Below, one piece after another: positions 1-8,575 of a stretch of DNA of 32,287 nucleotides. This DNA comes from an uncultured Lachnospiraceae bacterium (GTDB lineage Bacteria; Bacillota; Clostridia; Lachnospirales; Lachnospiraceae): NCBI GenBank assembly GCA_910584965.1, contig CAJUDZ010000034.1:1-32287 (forward strand), written 5' to 3'. The translations under genes were made by a program, and so were the position numbers. Positions within the stretch are counted from its first letter, which is position 1. Every line of letters begins with the position of its first letter. Under the pieces are notes generated by a model. It saw only the letters and a program-made list of their open reading frames with translations, searched no databases and had not been told where the DNA came from.

Positions 1-10
1 ATAAAATGAA

Positions 11-49
11 GCTGCCGCTTCACGAATTTTCATTCGTTAAAGCGACAGC
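11..49. terminator. Long imperfect hairpin at left edge, possible terminator
   Basis: Bases 11-20 pair with 40-49 with one mismatch (a G-T wobble if read on the minus strand). Inside this, ACGAAT at 22-27 pairs perfectly with ATTCGT at 32-37 around a 4-nt loop, which reads GAAA on the minus strand. The minus-strand transcript would end in a T-rich stretch (bases 10-1) and the plus-strand one in CCCCTTTCC. It may be the terminator of a gene lying outside the window; orientation cannot be decided here. Confidence 0.35.
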
Positions 50-79
50 CCCTTTCCATGTCCCTTTTCTACCTGAATA

Positions 80-108
80 TTGACATTGTTTCGCGCCCTT
101 GTTAGAAT
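80..108 (+). promoter_or_regulatory. Sigma-A type promoter for the hybrid kinase
   Basis: A perfect TTGACA at 80-85 is separated by exactly 17 nt from TAGAAT at 103-108. Transcription would start near 115, leaving a leader of about 40 nt with AGGAGG at 142-147, 9 nt before the ATG at 157. This is one of the best promoter matches in the window. Confidence 0.75.
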
Positions 109-156
109 ATAGATAATAGCCAGATTATTGTTGCGAAACGCAGGAGGAAAACAGAC

Positions 157-2925
157 ATGTATCGGTGTCATCTTCATATTTATTTGACAGGATATCAGAC
201 CGGAATATTTGAGGTGATAAAGGAGACAGCTCCGCTTGAACATTTTACGCATGAGTTTCTGGAAAGCGGCGGCCCGGATGGTAACCTGGCGGCGGGCGCA
301 GATGTAATTCTGGCCGATTTGCGGGGAACGGACGCGGAAAAAACGTTAAATATGCTGCTCGATGCCAAAAAGAAGGAAGCGGAACTGATTCTGATTACGG
401 ATCAGGAGCAGTTTTCATTTGAGCAGACGGAGCATGAGAACCGCATGGATGAAATCAGAGACCTGTGGAGAATGCCCATGTCGGAGGGGGAAGTACGGTT
501 CCGTTTCCGGAAGTGGCAGCAGGAATACAAGAAAAGCATGGATTTCTGGCAGGAAAGCCAGTACCTTGAAGCGACGATTGACAATATACCCAATCTGGTC
601 TGGTACAAAGATAAGGACGGCGTACACGAGAAGGTAAACGACAGCTTCTGTAAGACCGTCAATAAAACCAAACAGCAGGTGCAGGGACAGCGGCACGCAT
701 ACATATGGGACGTGGAGCAGGATGATCCGGCCTGTATCGAATCCGAACGCGTGGTTATGGAAAAACAGAAAACCGGAATCGCAGAAGAAGTCATTATGAC
801 AGGGGACGGCCTGAGAACGCTCATGACTTATAAATCTCCTTTGTATGACTGTGACGGAAGCGTTATGGGAACGGTCGGCGTCGGAATCGATGTGACAAGA
901 GAGCATGCCTATGCGCAGGAAATCGTGCAGAAGAACCGCACGCTGGAAACAATATTCATGGCAATGGACTGCGGCGTTTTGTGCCATTCTCTGGACGGTT
1001 CGCGTATTATAAGCATCAATCGTGCGGCCCTTAAAATTCTGGGGTATGAATCCATGAATGATATGGAAGCGGACGGTTTTGACATGGTAGCGGATTCGGT
1101 TATGGAAGAAGACCGGGAGGCGTTGACGACGGCGATCGAAGAGCTGAAGGAGAAAGGTGATAACGTCAGCATTGAATACAGAGTACGGCATAAGAACGGC
1201 AGCGTCGTACATGTTATGGGAAATATCAAGCTGCTCGAAGAAAACGGCCAGCTTTATTATCAGCGTTTCTTGTTGGACTGCACCGAACAGAAGATGCAGG
1301 AAAAGAAGAATGAGAGATATCAGAAAGAACTGATTCAGGCACTGAGCATCGACTACAATTTTGTATGGTTTTTTAATCTTGACACAGGCGTTGGTTCTTT
1401 GCTGCGGAACAATGTGGAAAACGGAAACGTGTTCAATTCGTTTCTCGGCAGGGAAATCATTCTGGAAGAAAGCATGGACCTGTATGTCAGGAATTTCGTA
1501 TATGAAGAAGATCAGGAATTTGTACGGACAGCGTTTTCACGGGAGAAAATGCTGGCGGAGCTTTCCGAAAAGAGAGTGTATTGTCTGAACTATCGTATCT
1601 GCAACGGCGGCCGGATCCGGTATTTTCAGATGAAGGCGGTGCGCGCGGGTTCCTGGAATGAAAGCCGCGGTGTTGTTTTGGGATTCCGCAACATTGACGA
1701 AGAGACGCGTAACGAGATGGAGCGAACAAGGCAGCTTGAGGATGCGCTTTCCAGTGCGAAAAAAGCGAGCAAGGCAAAAAGCGTCTTTCTTTCCAATATG
1801 TCTCACGATATCCGGACACCGATGAATGCGATTGTCGGGTTTACGAATCTTGCCATTGCACATATGGACCAGCAGAGTCAGGTGGAAGAGTATCTTGAAA
1901 AGATCAAGTCTTCGGGAAATCATTTGCTGAGCCTGATCAACGACGTGCTGGATATGAGCCATATCGAAAGCGGTAAAATGCACATCGAAGAGAAATTGTG
2001 CAGCCTTCCGGAAATCCTGGACGGTTTATATAATATTTTACAGGCGGATGTCAAAGCAAAACAGCTTTCGCTGCGGATAGAGTCCGTCGACATTCTGGAT
2101 GAAGAAATCTACTGCGATAAACTCAGGCTGGATCAGGTGCTTCTGAATCTGCTGAGCAACGCCGTGAAATATACCGAAAAAGGCGGAAATATCTATGTGC
2201 GTGTGGCGGAGACGCCCGGTGCGATGAGCGGATATGCAAATTATGAATTTCTGATAAAAGATACCGGAATCGGTATGAGCGAAGAATTTGTGACGAAAAT
2301 TTTCGAACCCTTCAACAGAGAGCTGGACAGCACAACGAGCGGCATTCAGGGAACGGGGCTTGGTATGGCGATAACCAAGAACATTGTGGAAATGATGGGC
2401 GGCACGATTTCCGTAAAGAGCGAAAAGGGCATCGGTTCCGAATTTAAGGTTTCCTTTACGTTCCGTGTCAATACCGGCGAAAAAATGATTCATATGTCGG
2501 AGTTTGAGAATATCATGAGTCTGGAAGAAAAGCTGGCGGAGGTACCAAAAGGACGCATCCTGCTGGCGGAAGACGTGGAACTGAATCAGGAGATCGCGGC
2601 GACGATTCTGGGAGATGCCGGATTTGAAACGGAAATTGCCGGAAACGGCCAGATTGCGGTCGAGATGCTTGCAAAATCCGAGCCGGGATATTATCAGGTA
2701 ATTCTGATGGATGTACAGATGCCCGTCATGAACGGCTACGAGGCGACGAAGGAAATCCGCCGGATGGAAAATAAAGAGCTTGCATCCATACCGATTATCG
2801 CCATGACGGCGAACGCTTTCGAAGAGGATAAGCAGGAGGCGTTAAGAAGCGGTATGAACGGTCATATCGCCAAACCGATTGATATCGATGTTCTTTTTGG
2901 CGTACTGCGCCAGATATTAAAATAG
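157..2925 (+). CDS. Soluble triple-PAS hybrid histidine kinase/response regulator
   Basis: The 922-residue protein is a sensor kinase that autophosphorylates on His and passes the phosphate to its own C-terminal receiver. Residues 1-125 look like a degenerate receiver-like fold (VILADLRG near 50). PAS domains lie at about 136-250, 262-380 and 388-515. The HisKA H-box SNMSHDIRTPMNA puts the phosphorylated His at 550. The HATPase N-box (LLNLLSNAVKY) and the G-boxes DTGIGM and GTGLGM follow at about 650-775. The receiver (803-922) has acidic residues in LLAEDVE, phospho-acceptor Asp852 in ILMDVQMP, and the conserved Lys in AKPID. There is no membrane segment, so the signal is probably cytoplasmic. 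AGGAGG 9 nt upstream fixes the start. It has its own promoter and lies ahead of the helicase. The ligand is unknown, and no Hpt domain is present, so an external Hpt would be needed for a relay. Confidence 0.93.
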   Translation: MYRCHLHIYLTGYQTGIFEVIKETAPLEHFTHEFLESGGPDGNLAAGADVILADLRGTDAEKTLNMLLDAKKKEAELILITDQEQFSFEQTEHENRMDEIRDLWRMPMSEGEVRFRFRKWQQEYKKSMDFWQESQYLEATIDNIPNLVWYKDKDGVHEKVNDSFCKTVNKTKQQVQGQRHAYIWDVEQDDPACIESERVVMEKQKTGIAEEVIMTGDGLRTLMTYKSPLYDCDGSVMGTVGVGIDVTREHAYAQEIVQKNRTLETIFMAMDCGVLCHSLDGSRIISINRAALKILGYESMNDMEADGFDMVADSVMEEDREALTTAIEELKEKGDNVSIEYRVRHKNGSVVHVMGNIKLLEENGQLYYQRFLLDCTEQKMQEKKNERYQKELIQALSIDYNFVWFFNLDTGVGSLLRNNVENGNVFNSFLGREIILEESMDLYVRNFVYEEDQEFVRTAFSREKMLAELSEKRVYCLNYRICNGGRIRYFQMKAVRAGSWNESRGVVLGFRNIDEETRNEMERTRQLEDALSSAKKASKAKSVFLSNMSHDIRTPMNAIVGFTNLAIAHMDQQSQVEEYLEKIKSSGNHLLSLINDVLDMSHIESGKMHIEEKLCSLPEILDGLYNILQADVKAKQLSLRIESVDILDEEIYCDKLRLDQVLLNLLSNAVKYTEKGGNIYVRVAETPGAMSGYANYEFLIKDTGIGMSEEFVTKIFEPFNRELDSTTSGIQGTGLGMAITKNIVEMMGGTISVKSEKGIGSEFKVSFTFRVNTGEKMIHMSEFENIMSLEEKLAEVPKGRILLAEDVELNQEIAATILGDAGFETEIAGNGQIAVEMLAKSEPGYYQVILMDVQMPVMNGYEATKEIRRMENKELASIPIIAMTANAFEEDKQEALRSGMNGHIAKPIDIDVLFGVLRQILK

Positions 2926-2932
2926 ACGAAGT

Positions 2933-2977
2933 TACCCTCATGGCGCAGAGTGCGTATTCCCTTGCCCACTGAGGGTA
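2933..2977 (+). terminator. Inverted repeat between kinase and helicase, weak terminator or attenuator
   Basis: TACCCTCA at 2933-2940 pairs perfectly with TGAGGGTA at 2970-2977. The 29-nt interior can add TGGC/GCC pairs. Only three T residues follow, so termination would be weak; partial read-through into the helicase gene is plausible. Confidence 0.35.
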
Positions 2978-2998
2978 TTTGTGATATGAAGGAAAGGC

Positions 2999-5900
2999 AT
3001 GGCTATTGGTATGGAAGACTGCTTAGAGCTGTTTGAGCCGGAAACGGCTGACTGGTTCCGGAAGGCGCTTGGAAAACCTACGCAGGTGCAGGCGGAAGCG
3101 TGGCCGGCGATTGCCGCCGGCTCCCATGTGCTTGTGTCCGCTCCCACGGGAACGGGCAAAACGCTTTCCGCATTTCTTGTATTCTTAGATCAGATGAAAA
3201 AAAAGGCTGCAGAGGGCTGCTTAAAGCAGGAACTGCAGCTTATCTATGTGTCGCCGTTAAAGTCTCTGGCGGCGGATATCCGGGAAAATTTAAAAAGGCC
3301 GATGGAAGGAATCGGCGGAGGCGGGCTGATTTCGACAGCCATCCGCACGGGCGATACCACGCCGGGGGAGCGGCAGAAAATGTTGAGAAAACCGCCTCAT
3401 ATTCTGATTACCACACCGGAGTCCCTGTATTTACTGCTGACCGGAAAAGCGGGCCAGAACATGCTCTGCACGGCGAAAGCGATTATTCTGGATGAGCTGC
3501 ATGCCCTGATCGACACGAAAAGGGGGGCTCATCTGATGCTGTCGCTGGCCAGACTGGATGCGCTGTGCGAAAAGCCGCTTCAGCGAATCGGACTTTCCGC
3601 GACCATTTCACCCCTTTCCGGGGCGGCGGCTTATCTGGCGCCGGAGGCGGCAGAGATTGCCGCGCCTGTGATAAAGAAAAAAACGGAAATACAGGTACTT
3701 GGTTCTTATGTAAATCCGGAAAAAAGGAAGAAGGATCCGGTATGGCAGGAGCTTTCCGAACTGGTATATCGGTATTGTCAGGGAAAAAAGAGCGTAATCG
3801 CTTTTGTGGAAGGAAGGCGGTACGCGGAGAAATTATCATATTATGTCAATCTGTTAGGGGGAGAGGATTATGCCCGCGTCCATCACGGGAGCCTTTCCAA
3901 AGAGCAGCGCCAGGAGACGGAGCAGCTTCTGCGGGAAGGAAAACTGCGGCTTTTGTGCGCGACGTCCTCGATGGAGCTTGGTATTGACGTGGGAGAGATC
4001 GACCAGGTACTGCAGGTGGGCTGTCCCCGCACGGTGTCCGGCACGATGCAGCGGCTTGGCCGGGCGGGACATAATCCTTTCAGAACAAGCGTTATGTACA
4101 TGTTTCCGAGGACGGCGGCGGAAAGCGTTCTGTGCGGCATGACTTCGGCGCTCGCAAGGGAAGGCCGCGTGGAAAAGATGAATCCGCCGGAAGGCTGCCT
4201 GGACGTGCTCGCGCAGCATCTTGTGTCCATGGCGGCGTTTAAAAGCTATACGATCGACGAGGTCATGGGGATTCTGCCGAGAGCATGGCCTTTCCGCAAT
4301 GTGACAAGAGACGATGTGCAGTCCGTGCTGGAAATGCTGGCGGGAGACTATGAGCATAAAAGAGACGTCCCCGCAAGACCGCGGGTTTTGTATGACAGGA
4401 TTCATGAAAGGGTGGAGGGAGACGGATACAGCCGGATGCTCGCACTGTCCGCGGGAGGCACCATTCCGGACAAAGGGCTTTACACGGTCAGGACGGAAGA
4501 GGGCGTTAAAATAGGAGAAGCGGACGAGGAGTTTGTCTATGAAACGCAGAAGGGCGACCGGTTTATTCTCGGTTCTTTTGGCTGGAAGGTAACGCAGATC
4601 GGAAGGGATACGGTGACGGTGACGCAGGCTCCCGTGGAGGGAGCGCGTCTGCCATTCTGGAAGGGAGAGCTGAAAGGAAGGGGAAAAGAAACGGGCATCG
4701 CCTTCGGGCGCATTCTGCGCACTTTGCAGGAGGCGGCGGAAAGCGGCGGACTGGAAAACGCGCTGGGGGCGCTCGGGCTGGACGAGTCCGCATCCATGCT
4801 GGCGGCGGGGTATCTGAAACGGCAGATCGCGGTGACGGGCACGCTTCCGGATGATCGGACAATTATTGTGGAACATTTCAGAGACCAGTCCGGCAACAGC
4901 CAGCTCATGTTCCATTCGGTGTTCGGAAGGCGGATTAATGCGCCGCTCGCCCTGCTGTTAAGCCAGATGATTCGAAGTGAAATGGGAATCGAGGCGGGCT
5001 GTGTGGACGAGGAAGACGGATTTTTAATATATTCCTATGGAGATAAGCCTTTTCCGGAAGGCGTGCTTATGAGGCTTGCGCCGGAAAATACGGAAAGACA
5101 TCTGGCGGCGATGCTTCCCGAAACGCCGCTGTTTAACATCGCTTTCCGCTATAACTGCGGCAGGGCGCTGATGATGGGCGTGCGGAAAAACGGAAGACAG
5201 CCCCTTTGGATGCAGCGGCTGCGGAGCGCGGAGATGATGGAGCAGGCCGTGCGGGAAAAAGATCATCCGCTGATCCGCGAAACGAGGCAGGAATGTATGC
5301 GGCAGTTATGGGACGTGGAAGGCGTAAAAGAACTGCTTTACGCAGTCCGCGCCGGCCTGATTGCGGTGCGGGAGGTGTATCCGGATACGCCGTCCCCCAT
5401 GTCGCTGCCTCTGCAATGGGCGCAGGAAGCGGCTGTGATGTACGATTATGCGCCGACGCCCCGGAAAATCCACGCGGCGGTGGAAGAGGCGCTGCAAATG
5501 GCGGAAGGCGGCGGGCCGGAGGCGGGATTGCTGCGGCCGGGCGGAAAAGAACTCCGGCAGACGCAGATCAGGGAAAAACTGCCCGAAGACGAGAAGCAGC
5601 TGCATTCCCTTCTGATGACGGAAGGAGATCTGGCGGCCGGGGAGCTGGATGTTCCGGTGGAATGGCTGGAACGGCTGGCGGCGGAAGGCCGGGCCCTGTA
5701 TCTGGAACAGGGACTCTGGATTGCGGCGGAACAGGAGGAACTGTACCGGGCGGCGTTCGGTATACCGGAAGAAAACTGCCGGAGAGACGGGAAAGCGGAA
5801 CAGCCGCGCCATGCCGGCGGCAGGGCAGGACAGCCTGAGACGCCGGACGAGGAAGCGGCTTTGCAGATCGTCCGGCGTATGCTGCGTTACCGGGGCGGGG

Positions 5901-7213
5901 CGACGGCGGCGCAGACAGCCGCCAGATACGGCGTGGATGCCGGCCGGGCCGGCGCGCTGCTTGAAGCGCTGTGCGGCCGGAAAGAAGCGGTCGAACAGGA
6001 CGGCGTCTGTTATCATGCGGAGCTTTATAAGCGTGCAAGAGTCAGGACGCTTAAAAACCGGCGGGAAGAAATCAGGACTTGTCCTGCACAGGCATATGCC
6101 GCGCTTCTTTTTTCCCGCATCCGGTGCATGGCGCCGCCGGAGGACGCCCTGCGGATCGTTCTGCCGGGGCTGGCGGGAATGGCTTTTCCGGCAGCGTTCT
6201 GGGAAGAAATCCTGCTTCCTGCGCGGGTGAAAAATTACAGGGAGAAAGCATTGGATGAACTGCTTGCTGCCGGAGAATATTTCTGGCGCATGGAAGCGGG
6301 CGGGAAGCTCTGTCTGGAAAATACGGAGCGGATTGACTGGGACGGCGGGCCGGAAGTGTCCTGCGAAGCGCTTACCGATGAAGAAAGGCTGTTGGCAGAG
6401 ACGCTGGAAAGAAGGGGAGCCAGTTTTATCCAGGCGCTCGGCGGGGTTCTTTCAGGGAACGCGCCCTATGACGCTCTTTTTTCCCTGATGGAAAAAGGTA
6501 TTGTAAATGCCGACAGCTTTGGCCCGGTGCGGCTTCTGATGAACCGGAAGAAGATTGAGAAGTCCGCGGCGAGGCAGCGGGCGGGCGCCCGGGTAAAGGC
6601 TTTCTATGCGGGGCGTTTTGATCTCGTCAGGCCGCTCAGGCCGTTTTCGGTGCAGGAACAGATGACGGCCTGTTTTGACCGGTACCTGATATTGTGCCGG
6701 GAAACGGCGGCGGCATACGGCATGTCCTGGCAGGATGCCCTGTCGCTGCTGCGCGTTCAGGAATATACCGGACAGGTCAGGCGCGGCTATTTTGTGGAAG
6801 GACTTTCCGGCGCTCAGTTTATCCGGAAAGAAGATTTTGAAGGCGTGGCGGCCGGGCTGAAAAATCCGCCGGAAGAGATCGTCTGGCTGAATGCCGCGGA
6901 CCCGATGCAGCCGTTCGGAAAGTTTCTGCCCCATGTGCAGGGCCGGTCATTTACCAATGTGCCGGGAACCGCTGCGGCCTTTCAAGAAGGCCGGCTGGCA
7001 GCATTGTTTGAGCGCCAGGGAAAGACACTGCGGGTTTTCGAAACGGAGGGGCTTCATGAACTGCTGTGCCTTTTCGCAAAAGACTATCGGAGCGGAAGAA
7101 TTTATGCGGGAAAAAAGCGTATTGTGGTGGCTGATTACCCCGAAGAAGCGGCTTTGGCGCTCTCCGGAAGCGGATTTGTCCGCGAAATGCAGGACTACGT
7201 TCTTTACCGATGA
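2999..7213 (+). CDS. Lhr-type large superfamily 2 ATP-dependent helicase
   Basis: The 1404-residue protein is a DNA (or DNA:RNA) translocase of the Lhr family, which in other bacteria acts in repair. It shows a Q-motif-like PTQVQAEAWPAI (28-39), Walker A APTGTGKT (48-55), Walker B DELH (165-168), motif III LSATI, and motifs V/VI around SSMELGIDVG and RLGRAGH near 320-355. The remaining thousand residues fit the Lhr winged-helix/beta-barrel core plus the long bacterial C-terminal extension. The length is close to E. coli Lhr (about 1.5 kb residues). A GGAAAGG motif stands 1 nt before the ATG at 2999; that spacing is short, so ATG 3011 (four residues later) is an alternative start. The gene is noticeably richer in GC, especially from 5.2 to 6.6 kb, than the flanking signalling genes. 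Its link to signalling is only positional. The family is certain; the substrate is not. Confidence 0.9.
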   Translation: MAIGMEDCLELFEPETADWFRKALGKPTQVQAEAWPAIAAGSHVLVSAPTGTGKTLSAFLVFLDQMKKKAAEGCLKQELQLIYVSPLKSLAADIRENLKRPMEGIGGGGLISTAIRTGDTTPGERQKMLRKPPHILITTPESLYLLLTGKAGQNMLCTAKAIILDELHALIDTKRGAHLMLSLARLDALCEKPLQRIGLSATISPLSGAAAYLAPEAAEIAAPVIKKKTEIQVLGSYVNPEKRKKDPVWQELSELVYRYCQGKKSVIAFVEGRRYAEKLSYYVNLLGGEDYARVHHGSLSKEQRQETEQLLREGKLRLLCATSSMELGIDVGEIDQVLQVGCPRTVSGTMQRLGRAGHNPFRTSVMYMFPRTAAESVLCGMTSALAREGRVEKMNPPEGCLDVLAQHLVSMAAFKSYTIDEVMGILPRAWPFRNVTRDDVQSVLEMLAGDYEHKRDVPARPRVLYDRIHERVEGDGYSRMLALSAGGTIPDKGLYTVRTEEGVKIGEADEEFVYETQKGDRFILGSFGWKVTQIGRDTVTVTQAPVEGARLPFWKGELKGRGKETGIAFGRILRTLQEAAESGGLENALGALGLDESASMLAAGYLKRQIAVTGTLPDDRTIIVEHFRDQSGNSQLMFHSVFGRRINAPLALLLSQMIRSEMGIEAGCVDEEDGFLIYSYGDKPFPEGVLMRLAPENTERHLAAMLPETPLFNIAFRYNCGRALMMGVRKNGRQPLWMQRLRSAEMMEQAVREKDHPLIRETRQECMRQLWDVEGVKELLYAVRAGLIAVREVYPDTPSPMSLPLQWAQEAAVMYDYAPTPRKIHAAVEEALQMAEGGGPEAGLLRPGGKELRQTQIREKLPEDEKQLHSLLMTEGDLAAGELDVPVEWLERLAAEGRALYLEQGLWIAAEQEELYRAAFGIPEENCRRDGKAEQPRHAGGRAGQPETPDEEAALQIVRRMLRYRGGATAAQTAARYGVDAGRAGALLEALCGRKEAVEQDGVCYHAELYKRARVRTLKNRREEIRTCPAQAYAALLFSRIRCMAPPEDALRIVLPGLAGMAFPAAFWEEILLPARVKNYREKALDELLAAGEYFWRMEAGGKLCLENTERIDWDGGPEVSCEALTDEERLLAETLERRGASFIQALGGVLSGNAPYDALFSLMEKGIVNADSFGPVRLLMNRKKIEKSAARQRAGARVKAFYAGRFDLVRPLRPFSVQEQMTACFDRYLILCRETAAAYGMSWQDALSLLRVQEYTGQVRRGYFVEGLSGAQFIRKEDFEGVAAGLKNPPEEIVWLNAADPMQPFGKFLPHVQGRSFTNVPGTAAAFQEGRLAALFERQGKTLRVFETEGLHELLCLFAKDYRSGRIYAGKKRIVVADYPEEAALALSGSGFVREMQDYVLYR

Positions 7214-7263
7214 TATGGCTTCTCTTTCTGCCAGAATTTTCTCCGAATTTTGATGTCTTTTTA

Positions 7264-7293
7264 TTGACAATCATAGCGGAAAAATGGTATTTT
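7264..7293 (+). promoter_or_regulatory. Sigma-A type promoter ahead of the signalling cluster
   Basis: TTGACA at 7264-7269 is followed after 18 nt by TATTTT at 7288-7293. It lies in the 182-nt gap between the helicase stop and the HD-GYP gene and would give a leader of about 95 nt. No other gap in the following 10 kb shows an equally good -35 box. Confidence 0.55.
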
Positions 7294-7315
7294 AGATGTG
7301 ATAGGGAAATCGTCA

Positions 7316-7342
7316 AAAATAGGTATTTTAAGCGTCCGGTAT
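7316..7342 (+). promoter_or_regulatory. Possible sigma-28 (SigD/FliA)-like promoter
   Basis: AAAA at 7316-7319 and TCCGGTAT at 7335-7342 match the SigD consensus (TAAA, 15 nt, GCCGATAT) at 3 of 4 and 6 of 8 positions with the right spacing. A TATAAT at 7340-7345 overlaps it but lacks a matching -35. The chemotaxis context makes this worth recording, though the match could be chance. Confidence 0.25.
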
Positions 7343-7395
7343 AATGATATTAATAACATGACGATTAGCAAAGAAGAATGAGACAGGAGACGACA

Positions 7396-8499
7396 ATGGA
7401 GCAGGAGATGGAAAAATTAAAACAACAGATCTTAATTGTTGACGACGAAGAAGTAAATAGAGAGATATTGAAGGAAATGTTCCGGGACGGCAAATACGAA
7501 CTGCTGGAAGCGGACAACGGAGAGGACGCCGTTGCGAAGCTGAAGAACAATGACCGCATCGTGCTTGTTCTGCTGGATATCGTAATGCCGATCATGGATG
7601 GTTTCGGGGTACTGGAGTATATGCACGGACAGGATATGCTGAATGATATTCCGGTTATCCTGATCACGAGCGAGGACGCGCTGGACAGTGAAGACCAGGC
7701 ATACTCCTATGGCGTGGCGGATGTTATACATAAACCTTTTTATCCCCATATCGTTAAGAGAAGAAGTAAGAATATTGTAGATTTGTACCAACATAAATAT
7801 AACATGGCGGTACGTCTGAAAGAGCAGGAAGCGGAGATTCGGGAGCAGGAGAGGAAAATCCGCGAAAATTCCGAATTTATGATTGAGACGCTCAGCTCCG
7901 TTGTAGAGGCAAGAAGCGCGGAGACCGGAGAACATACGAGAAGAATCAAATATTTTACGAGAATTATGCTCAAATATCTGATGAAATATTTTCCGAAGTA
8001 CGGACTTACACAGGAGCAGATCGATGAGATTTCCAGAGCATCCGCACTTCATGACATTGGTAAGGTCGGTATTCCGGATGCGATTCTGTTAAAGCCGGGC
8101 CGTCTGACGCCGGAAGAATTTGAGATTATGAAGACCCATACGACAGTCGGCTGTGAAATTCTGGAGAAATCCTATAAAGACCAGACGAGTGAATTTTACC
8201 GTTATTCCTATGATATCTGCCGTTATCATCACGAGAGATGGGACGGAAAAGGATATCCCGATCATCTTGCGGGGGACGAAATCCCGATTTATACGCAGGT
8301 GGTGGCCATTGCGGACGTATATGATGCGCTGGTAAGCCCCCGTGTTTACAAGAGCGCGTATGCCAACAGCATGGCATATGATATGATTATGAATGGGGAG
8401 TGCGGTCAGTTCGCACCGGATGTACTGGAATGTTTTGCGCTTGCAAAGGAAGATTTCTTCAATATCGTTGAAGTAATTAAAATGTTCGATTTTTCATAA
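7396..8499 (+). CDS. Response regulator with active HD-GYP domain (cyclic-di-GMP phosphodiesterase)
   Basis: This RpfG-type protein has a receiver (about 10-125, phospho-acceptor Asp61 in LLDIVMP, Lys in HKPF), a charged coiled-coil linker (130-160), and an HD-GYP domain (160-350). All metal and catalytic positions are present: His180 (GEHT), His219-Asp220 (LHDIGKVGIPD), His278-His279, GYP 286-288 (HHERWDGKGYP) and Asp307 (ADVYDAL). HD-GYP domains of this kind hydrolyse cyclic-di-GMP (or cGAMP), so phosphorylation here should change second-messenger level. ATG 7396 was chosen because AGGAG lies 6 nt upstream; ATG 7378 is possible but has a weaker site. It is the first gene of the run that leads into the che genes. 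Which kinase phosphorylates it is not shown; the downstream PAS kinase and CheA are candidates. Confidence 0.92.
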   Translation: MEQEMEKLKQQILIVDDEEVNREILKEMFRDGKYELLEADNGEDAVAKLKNNDRIVLVLLDIVMPIMDGFGVLEYMHGQDMLNDIPVILITSEDALDSEDQAYSYGVADVIHKPFYPHIVKRRSKNIVDLYQHKYNMAVRLKEQEAEIREQERKIRENSEFMIETLSSVVEARSAETGEHTRRIKYFTRIMLKYLMKYFPKYGLTQEQIDEISRASALHDIGKVGIPDAILLKPGRLTPEEFEIMKTHTTVGCEILEKSYKDQTSEFYRYSYDICRYHHERWDGKGYPDHLAGDEIPIYTQVVAIADVYDALVSPRVYKSAYANSMAYDMIMNGECGQFAPDVLECFALAKEDFFNIVEVIKMFDFS

Positions 8500-8509
8500 A
8501 AAAATTGTG

Positions 8510-8541
8510 GGCAGCAAAGACTTATGATGATTTTTGCTGCC
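8510..8541. other. 9-bp perfect stem-loop in the intergenic gap
   Basis: GGCAGCAAA at 8510-8518 pairs with TTTGCTGCC at 8533-8541 around a 14-nt loop. No T-run follows on the plus strand, but an A-run precedes it, so it has the shape of an intrinsic terminator for the minus strand, where no gene is seen. On the plus strand it may be an RNA processing or stability element. Confidence 0.4.
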
Positions 8542-8575
8542 TCTCGATATATTAGGGGAATTGGGGAGGAACATA

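Noticed and set aside
3854..4915. Long minus-strand frame inside the helicase gene
   Set aside because: It is the shadow of a GC-rich coding region; the helicase motifs on the plus strand are unambiguous.
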